A stretch of 64,000 nt of DNA from Ferrovibrio sp. MS7 (GCF_038404985.1 NZ_JBBKBA010000002.1:434001-498000), one strand, 5' to 3'. Shown: positions 36,492 to 45,594, numbered from the stretch's first letter. Numbers and translations: made by a program. The notes: a model not told the origin generated them from the sequence alone.

Positions 36492-37889
36492 TCAACCGCA
36501 GCCCGAAGCCGCTTTTACTCTTATCCTCGGCTTGGCAGGGCCGCAGCACCCACCCGACACAGCTTCCACTGGCGCCGCGCAGTTCTCCGCGCCCTCGACC
36601 GGCAAATTGCTGCTGCATACACCGGTTTCCGGTAGGTCGAGCTGCACATCGTCGGCAGCGGTAAAGTCACCCGCCAATGCGGCGGCGATGGAGCGCACCT
36701 GTTCATAGCCTGTGGCGAGCAGGAAGGTGGGGGCACGGCCATAGCTCTTGATGCCGGCGATGTAGAAGCCGGGATCGGGCTGCGTGAGTTCGCGATGTCC
36801 ATGCGGACGAACCGTACCACACGAATGCACGTTCGGATCGATCAGCGGCGCCAGGGCCCTGGGGCTTTCGGTGGCTGGGTCGAGGTCGAGGCGGATTTCA
36901 CGCAGCATCTCCAGGTCAGGCCGTTGCCCAGCGGCGACCACGATGCGGTCCACCGTCACGTCGACCCTTGATCCTTGCTGGCTGCCTAGCGTCACCGTTA
37001 GGGCCGAGGCATCCCGGCGTATCGCGGTAATACCGGCGCCAAGATGCAGATCGAGATCGCCCGCCTGGGTCATTGCCTCCAGGCTGCGGCCCAACGCGCC
37101 GCGCTCCGCCAGCTTGTCATTCTCGCCGCCGCCGAACAGCCGCGCCAAGCTATTGCCGCGCACCGCCCACAGAATCTCCGTGCCCAGCCCCTGCTGTGCC
37201 AGGCGCCCAAGATCCAGCAGCACATTGGCAGCAGAATGCCCCGCGCCAACCACCAACGTCCGTGCGCTGGCATAGGCGGCATGATCCGCTCCAAGCACAT
37301 CGGGAATGCCGTAAGCGATCCGATCCGAAATATCGGCCTCGCCCGGAACAGCCAGGCCATGGGCGCCCATCGGATTGGGCCGGCTCCAGGTGCCGCTGCA
37401 ATCGATCACGGCACGGGCCAGATCCTGCCGCTCGCCGCCATCGCCCTTGCGCATCACCAGCACGAAAGGCGCAGCCTCGCGGCCCGGGGTTTTCATCTTG
37501 TCGTATCCGAGCCGGCTCACGGCGGCAATCCGCGCATCGGTCTCAATGGCAGGTTTGAACTGGGGCAGTTCGGCTAGGGGCTGCACGTAGTCGGCAACCA
37601 GTTCCGCCCCCGTGGGGTGGCGATTGGCCGGCGGTGCCCGCCATCCTGCCTGTTCCAGCAGCGTGCAGGCGGCCTTGTCGATGTTGTAGGACCAGGGCGA
37701 GAAGAGCCGCACATGGCCCCAGGAGCGGATATGGCTCGCCACCTCGGCACCAGCCTCATAGACACGCACCGGCAGGCCGCGGGCGATCAGATGCGCCGCC
37801 GCCGCCAGTCCGACCGGCCCCGCACCGATCACGGCAACAGGCAGGCTCGCCGGATCGAGACGGTTCTCCATCGTGGTGAAGGCATTCAT
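36492..37889 (-). CDS. FAD/NAD(P)-dependent monooxygenase-like flavoprotein of the ars cluster (ArsO-like)
   Basis: 465 residues from the ATG at 37889. FAD-binding VIGAGPVGLAAAAHL (20-34, GxGxxG at 22-27), followed by VYEAG. A second Rossmann motif TLVVGAGHSAANVLLDLG binds NADPH. IVVAAGQRPDLEML and PGFYIAGIKSYGRAPTFLLATGYEQVR complete the flavin fold. The Cys-rich tail (VSGGCCGPAKP, ending SGCG) recalls As(III)-binding thiol clusters and the CCGG tail of the operon's other ArsR. Related genes (arsO and the 'ArsR-MFS-flavoprotein' set) occur in many arsenic islands. The substrate is unproven. The operator-like element at 37902-37923 lies 13 bp upstream of its start. Confidence 0.85.
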   Translation of the reverse strand: MNAFTTMENRLDPASLPVAVIGAGPVGLAAAAHLIARGLPVRVYEAGAEVASHIRSWGHVRLFSPWSYNIDKAACTLLEQAGWRAPPANRHPTGAELVADYVQPLAELPQFKPAIETDARIAAVSRLGYDKMKTPGREAAPFVLVMRKGDGGERQDLARAVIDCSGTWSRPNPMGAHGLAVPGEADISDRIAYGIPDVLGADHAAYASARTLVVGAGHSAANVLLDLGRLAQQGLGTEILWAVRGNSLARLFGGGENDKLAERGALGRSLEAMTQAGDLDLHLGAGITAIRRDASALTVTLGSQQGSRVDVTVDRIVVAAGQRPDLEMLREIRLDLDPATESPRALAPLIDPNVHSCGTVRPHGHRELTQPDPGFYIAGIKSYGRAPTFLLATGYEQVRSIAAALAGDFTAADDVQLDLPETGVCSSNLPVEGAENCAAPVEAVSGGCCGPAKPRIRVKAASGCG

Positions 37890-37901
37890 CAGAATTCCTT
37901 T

Positions 37902-37923
37902 CGTTATTCGCCGAAATACGAAT
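37902..37923 (-). promoter_or_regulatory. ArsR operator candidate upstream of the flavoprotein gene
   Basis: Read on the minus strand, 22 bp start ATTCGTATTTCGGCG and end AATAACG. They match the 22 bp at 38320-38341 (plus strand) at 19 positions by my count. The element contains two CGAA/TTCG half sites. It lies between the arsR at 37939 and the flavoprotein start, placing a repressor site in front of the flavoprotein-MFS pair. Confidence 0.65.
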
Positions 37924-37938
37924 AATGAGGTAAATTTT

Positions 37939-38238
37939 TTAGAGATCGCCCAGTAGATGCTGCAAACGGCGCAGCTTCTCCAGATCGACGCAGTAGCAAG
38001 GGCGCTGATCGTCAATCTGGCCCTTCACCAGGCCGGCTTCCTTGAGGATCGTCAGGTGCTGCGAGGCGGTGGATGCCGCCACCGGCAGCAGGTCGGCCAG
38101 CTTGCCGAAATAGCAGGCCCCGATGCGCAGCAGGTTGCGCAGGATCAGAATCCGCACCGGATGGCCGATGGCCTTGGCCAGCAGCGCGAGTTCCTCGTCC
38201 TCAGAGCGCAGCGGCTCGGCCAGATCGGCAGGCGTCAT
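37939..38238 (-). CDS. arsR: ArsR-family repressor, second arsenic regulator
   Basis: 99 residues. Winged helix with LLAKAIGHPVRILILRNLL, ACYFGKLADLLPVAASTASQHLTILKEAGLVKG and a short C-terminus DLEKLRRLQHLLGDL. Possible thiolate ligands are C42 in ACYFGKL and C76 in PCYCVD, unlike the C-terminal CC of the other ArsR. It is followed at 49 bp by the flavoprotein gene on the same strand. A 22-bp operator copy stands on each side of the gene, at 37902 and 38320, so the autoregulatory circuit and the flavoprotein-MFS pair may be controlled together. Confidence 0.92.
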   Translation of the reverse strand: MTPADLAEPLRSEDEELALLAKAIGHPVRILILRNLLRIGACYFGKLADLLPVAASTASQHLTILKEAGLVKGQIDDQRPCYCVDLEKLRRLQHLLGDL

Positions 38239-38319
38239 CGCTGGCGCGCAGCAGGATTGACCCTAGACCGCCGCGCCTTTCTTCTCCTTCGGTTTGACCT
38301 GCTGTACCACAGCCACCTC

Positions 38320-38341
38320 ATTCGTCATTCGACGAATAACG
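38320..38341 (+). promoter_or_regulatory. ArsR operator candidate upstream of the second arsR
   Basis: 22 bp starting ATTCGTCATTCGACG and ending AATAACG, an imperfect inverted repeat (ATTCGTC / GACGAAT), 82 bp upstream of the arsR start at 38238. It recurs, in inverted orientation, at 37902-37923. Perfect 7-bp arms make it the best ArsR site in the window. Confidence 0.68.
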
Positions 38342-38554
38342 TAGCGCATCGGGCGCAAATGTAAAGCCAAATTCTCGCAGGAACATTTTGCGTTTATGGT
38401 CGCCAGCCGGAGCGAAGGCGATGTCCCAGCCGCGCTCCGTGATCGGTGTGTGGCACCATACCTAGTTGCGGCTCTTCGGGTTTACCAATGCGGAGTCGGT
38501 GCATACTGCCAACCGGCCACCGCCCGAGAATGGCTGGGGCCAACATGCTTGCTG

Positions 38555-38896
38555 GCACTGAGCGTCGGCGAGCGTGTGCTAGTGCGCCAGCGGCCCGGTA
38601 CCACCTCCGGCGTCATCTTCGCCACCCTGGAGAATGAGACCGGTGTCGGCAACATCGCCATCTGGTCCATGGCGTTCCAGGGCCACCGCCGCGCGGGACT
38701 CGGCGCGCTGCTGCTCAGCGTCACCGGCAAGGTGCAGCGCAAGGGCCTGATTATCCACCTAGTCGCCGGGCGTCTGGAAGATTGCAGCGCCCTGCTGGCC
38801 GGACTGGAAGATGTGGGCGGCGATACCGTGCCCGAGGCTCGCAAACCGCTGCGCGAAGTCAGCATCTCTTTGCCGCCAAGCCGGGATTTCAGATGA
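38555..38896 (+). pseudogene. dnaE2: remnant of the 3' end of dnaE2 (error-prone DNA polymerase), left copy
   Basis: The frame ending at the TGA of 38896 contains ERVLVRQRPGTTSGVIFATLENETGVGNIAIW, VTGKVQRKGLIIHLVAGRLED and LREVSISLPPSRDFR, which is the C-terminal OB-fold of DnaE2. The N-terminal 90% of the gene is absent; upstream sequence shows no homology I recognise. DnaE2 acts with ImuA/ImuB in damage mutagenesis; none of these is nearby. The last 93 bases recur at 51418-51510. No indel separates the two, 82 of 93 match by my count. Confidence 0.88.
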
Positions 38897-39037
38897 CCCG
38901 TCGATGAGCGAAATCCCGACACTTAGTGGAAAGCATGATAATTATACTATCAATCACAGTCATTATAAAATGTGCAATACCGCTTCTGAGGCAAGCGCGC
39001 TGACCGAACAGACGCGTAGAAGGTCCACAAATGCATT

Positions 39038-39490
39038 TTAGTTAGTCGGCTCGAATTTCCCGACTGTGACTTGGATTCGCTTCTCGCGGCCGTCGGCGAA
39101 ATCGAGGCATGCCTCCAGGCTGCTGCCGGTGGCAAGAGGGCGCCGCAGCCGCAACAGTCGAACGCGTGCTGCTTCTTCCAGGTCCAGGACCTGACCGGGC
39201 GGTATGGCCATGGAGCCAATCGGCACGAAGCGGCCAGCTGCCACTTTTACCTCGATCTGGCTTGCCTCGGCCGCATCGGAATGCAGGCGGATGAACTGGC
39301 GCACCGAAGCACCATTATTCTCGATGGCAAGCCGCACCAGCGTTTCCCCGCCCAAACCGGCCGGCTCGGCATAGGCGTGCTGGATCACCACAGTGCCAAT
39401 CTCGTCCTGATGTGCCCGAGCCAGATCTGCGTACAGTGCGGCTATGGTAAGGGCAGCCAAACCGATAGAATACTTCGTCAGAATACGCAT
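39038..39490 (-). CDS. PCu(A)C-like periplasmic protein without copper ligands
   Basis: 150 residues with a signal peptide (cleavage after ARAHQ region, about residue 25). The fold follows the PCu(A)C copper-chaperone family: IGTVVIQHAYAEPAGLGGETLVRLAIENNGASVRQFIRLHSDAAEA, VAAGRFVPIGSMAIPPGQVLDL and ATGSSLEACLDFADG. The copper-binding H-(n)-M...H-x-M set is not present: the positions of the Met ligands are Ile/Val/Arg. It is the last gene after the small lipoprotein of the CzcCBA operon (7-bp gap), so it is likely part of the same transcript and may bind another ligand or partner. Confidence 0.72.
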   Translation of the reverse strand: MRILTKYSIGLAALTIAALYADLARAHQDEIGTVVIQHAYAEPAGLGGETLVRLAIENNGASVRQFIRLHSDAAEASQIEVKVAAGRFVPIGSMAIPPGQVLDLEEAARVRLLRLRRPLATGSSLEACLDFADGREKRIQVTVGKFEPTN

Positions 39491-39497
39491 CGCACGA

Positions 39498-39737
39498 CTA
39501 CTCCATATCATGGCGCCAATCATGGCCCTTGAAACGGGCATTGATGCCCGGAGCGAACGAGTGATCCTCATGCAGCCCCTTGGCGAAACATTCCTGGAAG
39601 GTGGGGGTATCGGGGAGCAATCCTTTTGCCTGGCATTCCTGTCGGATCGCCGCATGATACTGCTCCTGTGACCAACCACAGCCACTCAGCAACAAGGCTA
39701 AGGCTATTATAGCAAAGCAACCTATCCGCATGGTCAT
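39498..39737 (-). CDS. small lipoprotein closing the CzcCBA operon
   Basis: 79 residues. ATG at 39737 overlaps the CzcA stop (ATGA). Lipobox LLLSGC (C20), then EQYHAAIRQECQAKGLLPDT and CFAKGLHED. It is homologous to the lipoprotein at 14548-14811, sharing the lipobox, YHA-IR--C--KG, PDT and CFAK-L. The two Cys of the mature part (C32 and C47 approximately) may form a disulfide. Function unknown; its conservation at the end of two separate RND operons, with the same translational coupling, is the main clue. Confidence 0.8.
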   Translation of the reverse strand: MTMRIGCFAIIALALLLSGCGWSQEQYHAAIRQECQAKGLLPDTPTFQECFAKGLHEDHSFAPGINARFKGHDWRHDME

Positions 39738-42700
39738 TCTCCTGCCGTAGCATGTCGCTGGTGCGTAACGATCAGGTCGAGTTCGTCGTCACTGGTCTGC
39801 CGCCCGGTGCCGAAACGGGCATAGAGCGCCGGCAGCACCAGCAGAGTCAGTAGCGTCGAGCTGATCAGGCCACCGATCACCACCGTGGCAATGGGCTTTT
39901 GCACCTCGGCACCGGTGCCGAGTGCAATCGCCATTGGCACGAACCCGAGCGAGGCAACCAGCGCGGTGATCAGCACCGGTCGCAGGCGGGCAACCGCACC
40001 GTCGATCACGGCAGCGACTCTATCCACCCCTTCCGCCATTTCCTGCTGGATGCGGCTGACCATCACCAAGCCGTTCAGCACGGCGATGCCCGATAGCGCA
40101 ATGAATCCGACAATCGCCGAAACCGAAATCGGCATACCGCGCAAGGTCAACGCCAGAATGCCACCGACCAGGGCAAAGGGGATGCCGCTATAGACGATCA
40201 GGGCATCGCGCACGCTGCCCAGCGCCATGAACAGGAGGAAAAAGATGGCAGCAAAACAGAGCGGCACGACGACAAGCAGGCGGTTCTTGGCCGCGATGAG
40301 GTTCTCATACTGGCCGCCCCAGGCAATCCAGTAGCCCGGCGGCAGTGTCACCCGGGCGGAAATCTGCGCCTGGGCATCACGCACCATAGAACCGATATCG
40401 CGGCCCCGGACGTTGGCCTGCACCACGATCCGGCGCTTGCCATTCTCTCGGCTGATCTGGTTCGGCCCCTCATCGATTTCGATATCGGCAAGCTGGCGCA
40501 GCGGGATGGTGGCCAGGCGGCCATTGCCGGGCAGCGGCACCGGCAGATTATGCAGCACCTCCAGATCGCTGCGCACCGTATCGGCGAGACGCACCACGAT
40601 ATCGAAACGTTTGTCGCCTTCGTAGAGCGCTCCGGCCTCATGACCGCCTATCGCCGTAGCGATGACCTGTTGCACCTGCGCCACGCTGAGGCCGCGCCGG
40701 GCAATCTCGCGCTTCTTCAGCCTGATATTGAGATAAGGCAACCCCGCCGCCTGCTCCACCTTGACATCGCTGGCCCCATCGACACCGCGCAGAACAGCCG
40801 CCACGGCATTGGCGGTTTCAAGCAACGTATCGAAATCGTCCCCATAGACTTTCACCGCGACATCGGAGCGCACGCCGGCGATCAGTTCATTGAAGCGCAT
40901 CTGAATCGGCTGCGTGAATTCGTAATTGTTCCCTGGCACGCGGCCCACGGCCTGCTCGATCTCGCGGATCAGCTGCACCTTAGTCTTGTCTGGATCAGGC
41001 CATTCCTGTTGTGGCTTGAGGATGATGAAAGTGTCCGACACGTTCGGCGGCATTGGATCAGAAGCCACCTCGGCGGTCCCGGTCTTGGAAAAAACCGTAG
41101 CCACTTCCGGGAACCGGGCCACTGTTTTCTCCACCTGGTTCTGCATCGCCGCCGACTGGTTCAGCGAGGTACTAGGAATACGCATGGCGTGCATGGCGAT
41201 ATCCTTTTCATCCAGGGTCGGGATGAATTCCTGGCCAAGCTGCGTCAGCAGCAGGAGGGAACCAAAGAACATTGCCGCCGCCACGGCAGCTATACGACCC
41301 GGAATGCCGACGACACGGTTCAGCAGCGCGCCGTAGCGGTCTTGCGCCGCCACCATGAAGCGGCTTTCCTTCTCCTTCACCGGGCCCGTGACAAACAGGG
41401 CAATCATCGCCGGCACGAAGGTAAGCGACAGCACGAAGGCACAAGCCAGGGCAATGATGACGGTCAGCGCCATCGGCTCGAACATCTTGCCTTCCACGCC
41501 GGTGAAACTCAGCATCGGCACATAAACGATGATGATGATCGCCTGGCCGAAGACCGACGGCTGTATCATCTCCTTGGACGCGACCATTACCTCCGTCAGA
41601 CGCTCCCGGCGGGTCAGCGCCCGGCGCAGTTCATGCTGCTTGTCGGCCAGATGGCGCAGGCAGTTCTCGGTGATGATGACGGCGCCATCGACAATGAGGC
41701 CGAAATCCAGGGCGCCCAGGCTCATCAGGTTCGCGCTGATGCGTCCCTGCAGCATGCCGGTCGCGGTCATCAGCATGGTGATGGGTATGACCAGGGCGGT
41801 GATGATAGCGGCCCGTATATTGCCGAGAAACAGGAACAGCACCACGATCACCAGCAGGGCGCCCTCAGCCAAGTTCTTTTCCACGGTCGCCACCGTGGCA
41901 TCCACCAGCTTGGTCCGGTTCAATACCGCCGCCGCCTCCACCCCCGGCGGTAGCGACCGATTCACTTCCGCCAATTTGACATGCACCGCATCCGCCACCG
42001 TGCGGCTGTTGCCGCCGATCAACATAAGAGCGGTACCGACCACCACTTCCTCCCCGGCGGAACTGGCGGCACCGCTGCGCAACTCATGGCCAAGATCGAT
42101 GGTGGCAACGTCATGGACATAGACCGGAACGCCGTCGCGGGTGGCGACGACCACGTTGCCGATATCCTCGACGCTTTCCAGGCGGCCATAGGCGCGAACA
42201 ACCAGGCCCTCGCCATTCTGTTCCAGGAAGCCGGCGCCGATGGCGCTGTTATTGCGTTGAATCGAATCCGACAGGTCGTTCAGCGTCAGGCCAAAGGCGA
42301 GCAGCCGGTCGAGCTTCGGTTGCACATGATATTCTTTAACATAGCCGCCAATGGAATCGATGCCGGCGACACCGGTGACATTGCGCAATTGTGGCCGCAC
42401 CAGCCAATCCTGCACGGTGCGCAGATAGGTGGCACGCTTCACCTCGGTATCCAGCTTTTCTCCTTCGGCAGTGATATAGCTGCCATCGGCCTGCCAGCCC
42501 GTTTCGCTGCCGACGGTGCCTTTCTCTGCCTTGAAACGCACCAGCCACATATAGACTTCGCCAAGGCCCGTGGAGATCGGCCCCAACCGTGGTTCGATAC
42601 CTTCAGGCAGCAATTCACGCGCTTCGGCCAGCCGCTCGGCGACCTGCTGGCGGGCGAAATAGATATTCGTCTTGTCGCTGAAGATAGCCGTGACCTGGGA

Positions 42701-42970
42701 GAATCCATTGCGCGACAGCGAACGTGTCGATTCCAGTCCCGGTATGCCGGCCAGCGAGTTCTCCAGCGGGTAGGTTACCTGCTTCTCGATCTCCATCGGC
42801 GATAGGGACGGCGCCACGGCATTGATCTGCACCTGGTTGTTGGTGATATCGGGCACCGCGTCTATCGGCAGTTTCAGCAGTGATTGCACGCCGAGAATGC
42901 AGATGCCGAGCGTGACGATCAGCACGACAAGGCGCTGCTGGATCGATAGGCGGAGGATTTGCTCAATCAT
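39734..42970 (-). CDS. czcA: CzcA-type heavy-metal RND transporter
   Basis: 1078 residues, 12 helices. The N-terminus has LKLPIDAVPDITNNQVQINA (32-51). Helix IV carries GALDFGLIVDGAVIITEN (419-436) with D422 and D428, the divalent-metal (Co/Zn/Cd) subgroup motif of CzcA/CnrA/NccA, unlike the IDAAIV type of the first pump at 16558. The periplasmic loops are full length. The C-terminal 20 residues include TSDDELDLIVTHQRHA. Zinc, cadmium and cobalt are the likely ions, supported by the P-ATPase and MerR neighbours. It lies 23 bp after the adaptor gene and overlaps the small lipoprotein gene. Confidence 0.96.
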   Translation of the reverse strand: MIEQILRLSIQQRLVVLIVTLGICILGVQSLLKLPIDAVPDITNNQVQINAVAPSLSPMEIEKQVTYPLENSLAGIPGLESTRSLSRNGFSQVTAIFSDKTNIYFARQQVAERLAEARELLPEGIEPRLGPISTGLGEVYMWLVRFKAEKGTVGSETGWQADGSYITAEGEKLDTEVKRATYLRTVQDWLVRPQLRNVTGVAGIDSIGGYVKEYHVQPKLDRLLAFGLTLNDLSDSIQRNNSAIGAGFLEQNGEGLVVRAYGRLESVEDIGNVVVATRDGVPVYVHDVATIDLGHELRSGAASSAGEEVVVGTALMLIGGNSRTVADAVHVKLAEVNRSLPPGVEAAAVLNRTKLVDATVATVEKNLAEGALLVIVVLFLFLGNIRAAIITALVIPITMLMTATGMLQGRISANLMSLGALDFGLIVDGAVIITENCLRHLADKQHELRRALTRRERLTEVMVASKEMIQPSVFGQAIIIIVYVPMLSFTGVEGKMFEPMALTVIIALACAFVLSLTFVPAMIALFVTGPVKEKESRFMVAAQDRYGALLNRVVGIPGRIAAVAAAMFFGSLLLLTQLGQEFIPTLDEKDIAMHAMRIPSTSLNQSAAMQNQVEKTVARFPEVATVFSKTGTAEVASDPMPPNVSDTFIILKPQQEWPDPDKTKVQLIREIEQAVGRVPGNNYEFTQPIQMRFNELIAGVRSDVAVKVYGDDFDTLLETANAVAAVLRGVDGASDVKVEQAAGLPYLNIRLKKREIARRGLSVAQVQQVIATAIGGHEAGALYEGDKRFDIVVRLADTVRSDLEVLHNLPVPLPGNGRLATIPLRQLADIEIDEGPNQISRENGKRRIVVQANVRGRDIGSMVRDAQAQISARVTLPPGYWIAWGGQYENLIAAKNRLLVVVPLCFAAIFFLLFMALGSVRDALIVYSGIPFALVGGILALTLRGMPISVSAIVGFIALSGIAVLNGLVMVSRIQQEMAEGVDRVAAVIDGAVARLRPVLITALVASLGFVPMAIALGTGAEVQKPIATVVIGGLISSTLLTLLVLPALYARFGTGRQTSDDELDLIVTHQRHATAGE

Positions 42971-42993
42971 GATCGGATGCTTTCCCGTAGGCC

Positions 42994-44214
42994 TCAGTGC
43001 GAATGCTCGGCTTCAGCCTTTTCAAGCTGAGCCTTGAGCACAAAGGAGTTCATCACCGCCACTTCCTCGCCGGCCTCCACGCCAAAACGGATCTCGGTTT
43101 GATTGCCATCGCTGCGTCCGAGGACAACATCACGTTTCTCAAAACCATCCGGAGTGCGAACAAACACCACCGACTCCTTCTTCAAGCGTTGAATCGCGGC
43201 CTTCGGCACCAGGACGGCGGCCCGCTCAATGGCGCTTTTCACCGTTACCGAGGCGAAATCGCCAAGGCGCCAGTTGCCTGTTTCATTGCTGATCTGCACC
43301 ACGATCTTGGCCAGGCGGGTTTCGCGATCGACCACCGGACTGACGAAAACCACCTTGCCCTCGGCCTTGATCGGCCCATCAGCCGCAACCAGGTCCCCCT
43401 CGCGTATGGCAGCGAGGTCGGCCGGCGCCACCGCAGCCTCGATCCAGAGTTTTGAAAGGTCTGCAACGGTGAAGAGTTCAGTCTCGCTGGGAACCGAGGC
43501 ACCCAGTACGCCGCGGCGCTCCACCACCCTGCCGGCAATCGGGCTGCGGATTTCCAATACCTGCAAACCGGAATTGCTGCCATTCAGCCGCGACAGATCG
43601 CTGCCATTAAAACCGAAAGCGGCAAGCTTCTGGCGCGCAAGATCGATCCGGATGCGGGCCTCCTCGACCGTGGCGCGCGCTTGCAGATAATCCTGTTCCG
43701 AGCTGATCTTTTTTTCCCAGAGATTGCGTTCCCGTTCAAAGGTGGTGCGCGCCAGAGCTTCGCTGCGTTGAGCCGCCAGGAATTCACCTTTGGCTTCGGC
43801 AATCTCGCGGCTTTCCAAAACCGCCAGCAATTCCCCCTTGGCCACGGCATCGCCGAGCCGCTTACGCAGATCAACAATGACACCGGAGGACTTGGCAGCC
43901 ACAGCCGCAACCTGATCCGGGTTCGCCACCACATTGCCGGGGAAAGTGGTGGTCCGCACCAACTCCCCTTCCCGCGCCGGGCTGAGGCTGATGCCCGACT
44001 GCGTCACCTGATCATCGCTGAGTTTCAGCGGATTCTCCTCTGCTTCACTGCCATGGCCGCGATTCCCGCCGCCATGACCATGGCCATCTTCGGCACCATG
44101 GCTGGCTGGGCCATCGCTATGCAGGAACGGCAGTTTTTCCGGCGCCGCCACGAACAGCGTGCCGCCGATACCGACAATCAATCCCGCCGCAAGGGCGATA
44201 AGGCTGTTACGCAT
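42994..44214 (-). CDS. czcB: CzcB-type periplasmic adaptor
   Basis: 406 residues. N-terminal membrane/signal segment (about 4-25), then a His/Gly-rich stretch (HGAEDGHGHGGGNRGHGSEAEE, about 40-60), a probable metal-binding feature of CzcB proteins. Lipoyl halves (AAVAAKSSGVIVDLRKRLGD and EIRSPIAGRVVERRGVLG), an alpha-hairpin (about 130-200), and a barrel with FVSPVVDRETRLAKIVVQISN follow. The C-terminal end is AQLEKAEAEHSH. It links CzcA to the CzcC channel. It lies between czcC (13-bp gap) and czcA (23-bp gap) on the minus strand. Confidence 0.94.
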   Translation of the reverse strand: MRNSLIALAAGLIVGIGGTLFVAAPEKLPFLHSDGPASHGAEDGHGHGGGNRGHGSEAEENPLKLSDDQVTQSGISLSPAREGELVRTTTFPGNVVANPDQVAAVAAKSSGVIVDLRKRLGDAVAKGELLAVLESREIAEAKGEFLAAQRSEALARTTFERERNLWEKKISSEQDYLQARATVEEARIRIDLARQKLAAFGFNGSDLSRLNGSNSGLQVLEIRSPIAGRVVERRGVLGASVPSETELFTVADLSKLWIEAAVAPADLAAIREGDLVAADGPIKAEGKVVFVSPVVDRETRLAKIVVQISNETGNWRLGDFASVTVKSAIERAAVLVPKAAIQRLKKESVVFVRTPDGFEKRDVVLGRSDGNQTEIRFGVEAGEEVAVMNSFVLKAQLEKAEAEHSH

Positions 44215-44227
44215 GGGGATCTCCAGA

Positions 44228-45526
44228 TCAATAAGTGCGGCCGGCGAGACGCATCAACTCGATGCGTGCCAGGTGATAGTCGCGCAGGGCGGTGGCATGT
44301 TGCGCTTTGACATCGAATTGCGTGCGCTGGGCATCGAGCAGATCGAGAAAGCCGAATTTGCCGGCAGCATAGCCCTCGGCTGCAGCGGCATAGGTCTCGT
44401 CCGCAGCCGGGATGATCGTCCGGCTCAGCACCTCCACTTCGCGGTGCGCCGCCTGCAGCGACTGCCGCGCTTTCGCCAGGCTGGCCAGCAGATTGAGGCG
44501 CAATGCATCCGCCTCGGCTTCCGCGCGGACCAGTTCCTGGCGCGCACGCTGGATACCGCCCCGATTGCTGTCGAACACCGGAATCGGGATCGAAATACCA
44601 ACCATGAAGGCGTTGCTGTCATCCTCGTTGTAGCGGCGAATCCCGGCGCGCAGGGTCGGATCTGGCACGGCGGCGGACTGCTCCTTGGCAATAGCTGTCC
44701 TTGCCTGGGCTATGGCGGCACCGGCACGGCTGAAATCCGGGTTGGCGCGCAGGCTTTCCTCATCGGGCCCCACATTGGGAAGGGCACCACTGCGCTCAAA
44801 CCAGCCGCCGTCATTGGCCAGGTCGATCCGAGTAACACCAAGGCTGCCGGCTAGCGTTGCTAGTACGGCAGCATATTCGCGCTCCGCTTTCTGGGTCGCC
44901 ACCTCGGCGGCGGCTTGCGCGATTTCGCTCTTGCGCGCTTGGAACGGCGGCTCGCGGCCATTCTGCACCCGCTCGCGCACGGCACCGGCAAGGGCTTGCG
45001 CATTCTTCAGCCGATCACCTTCAAGCGCCACGACACGGGCGGCATACAGCGCCGACACATAGCCACGGGCGATCTCCTCGCGCAGAGCCAGTTGATCGAC
45101 ATCGCGTTCGTGTCCCGCCAGAGCGAGGCCGGCATCGGCGAAACCGATCCGCGCTTCCCGCTTGCCACCCATTTCGATGGTCTGGGAGATGCCGGCGGCG
45201 ACCTCGATATTGCGGCTGCCGCGATAGGATTTGCTGCCGGCAAAATTGTCGGCATCGACGAACAGTTCCGGATTGGGCCGGGCTTCCGCCTGCAGGCGGT
45301 CGCCGCCGGCAGCTTCCCGCCGCGCCTCGGCAACACGCAGCCGCGGCGAATTTGCCTCGCCGATACGGAGGGCTTCTTCAAGACTGCCGATCCGGGCCAC
45401 TGCACCAGAAGCCGGCGTGATCTGCACAGGAATGGTCTGCACAGGGGTAATCTGCACAGGGGTTTGCGCGGCCAAAGGCTTGACCAGGCCCGCCATTACG
45501 GCGAGCGCAAGCAGGGGGAGACGCAT
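44228..45526 (-). CDS. czcC: CzcC-type outer-membrane factor
   Basis: 432 residues with a signal peptide (MRLPLLALAVMAGLVKPLAAQ). An early repeat of VQITPVQTIPVQIT (about 23-36) is a small tandem oddity of this N-terminus. The two OEP repeats follow: EEALRIGEANSPRLRVAEARREAA, SIPIPVFDSNRGGIQRARQEL (the CzcC signature, about 315-335), GKFGFLDLLDAQRTQFD near the C-terminus. It forms the outer-membrane duct for CzcBA. First gene of the CzcCBA set, 68 bp downstream of the small Cys/His protein. Confidence 0.94.
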   Translation of the reverse strand: MRLPLLALAVMAGLVKPLAAQTPVQITPVQTIPVQITPASGAVARIGSLEEALRIGEANSPRLRVAEARREAAGGDRLQAEARPNPELFVDADNFAGSKSYRGSRNIEVAAGISQTIEMGGKREARIGFADAGLALAGHERDVDQLALREEIARGYVSALYAARVVALEGDRLKNAQALAGAVRERVQNGREPPFQARKSEIAQAAAEVATQKAEREYAAVLATLAGSLGVTRIDLANDGGWFERSGALPNVGPDEESLRANPDFSRAGAAIAQARTAIAKEQSAAVPDPTLRAGIRRYNEDDSNAFMVGISIPIPVFDSNRGGIQRARQELVRAEAEADALRLNLLASLAKARQSLQAAHREVEVLSRTIIPAADETYAAAAEGYAAGKFGFLDLLDAQRTQFDVKAQHATALRDYHLARIELMRLAGRTY

Positions 45527-45594
45527 GTTCTGTTCCCTTGAACGAAATACGAATGGCCGGCACCAATGGCGCCGGAGCGTTCAGGCTCAGGGAA

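Noticed and set aside
38396-38554. Coding sequence upstream of the left dnaE2 remnant in the same frame
   Set aside because: Open frame but no DnaE2 similarity or other motif; probably fused by chance.
40550-41953. Plus-strand ORF of 467 codons
   Set aside because: Antisense of czcA; His/Gln/Arg-rich shadow.
45421-45463. Tandem repeat in the czcC leader (ATCTGCACAGGGGT-like units)
   Set aside because: Only three short imperfect units inside the coding region (VQITPVQTIPVQIT); no sign of CRISPR or regulatory use.
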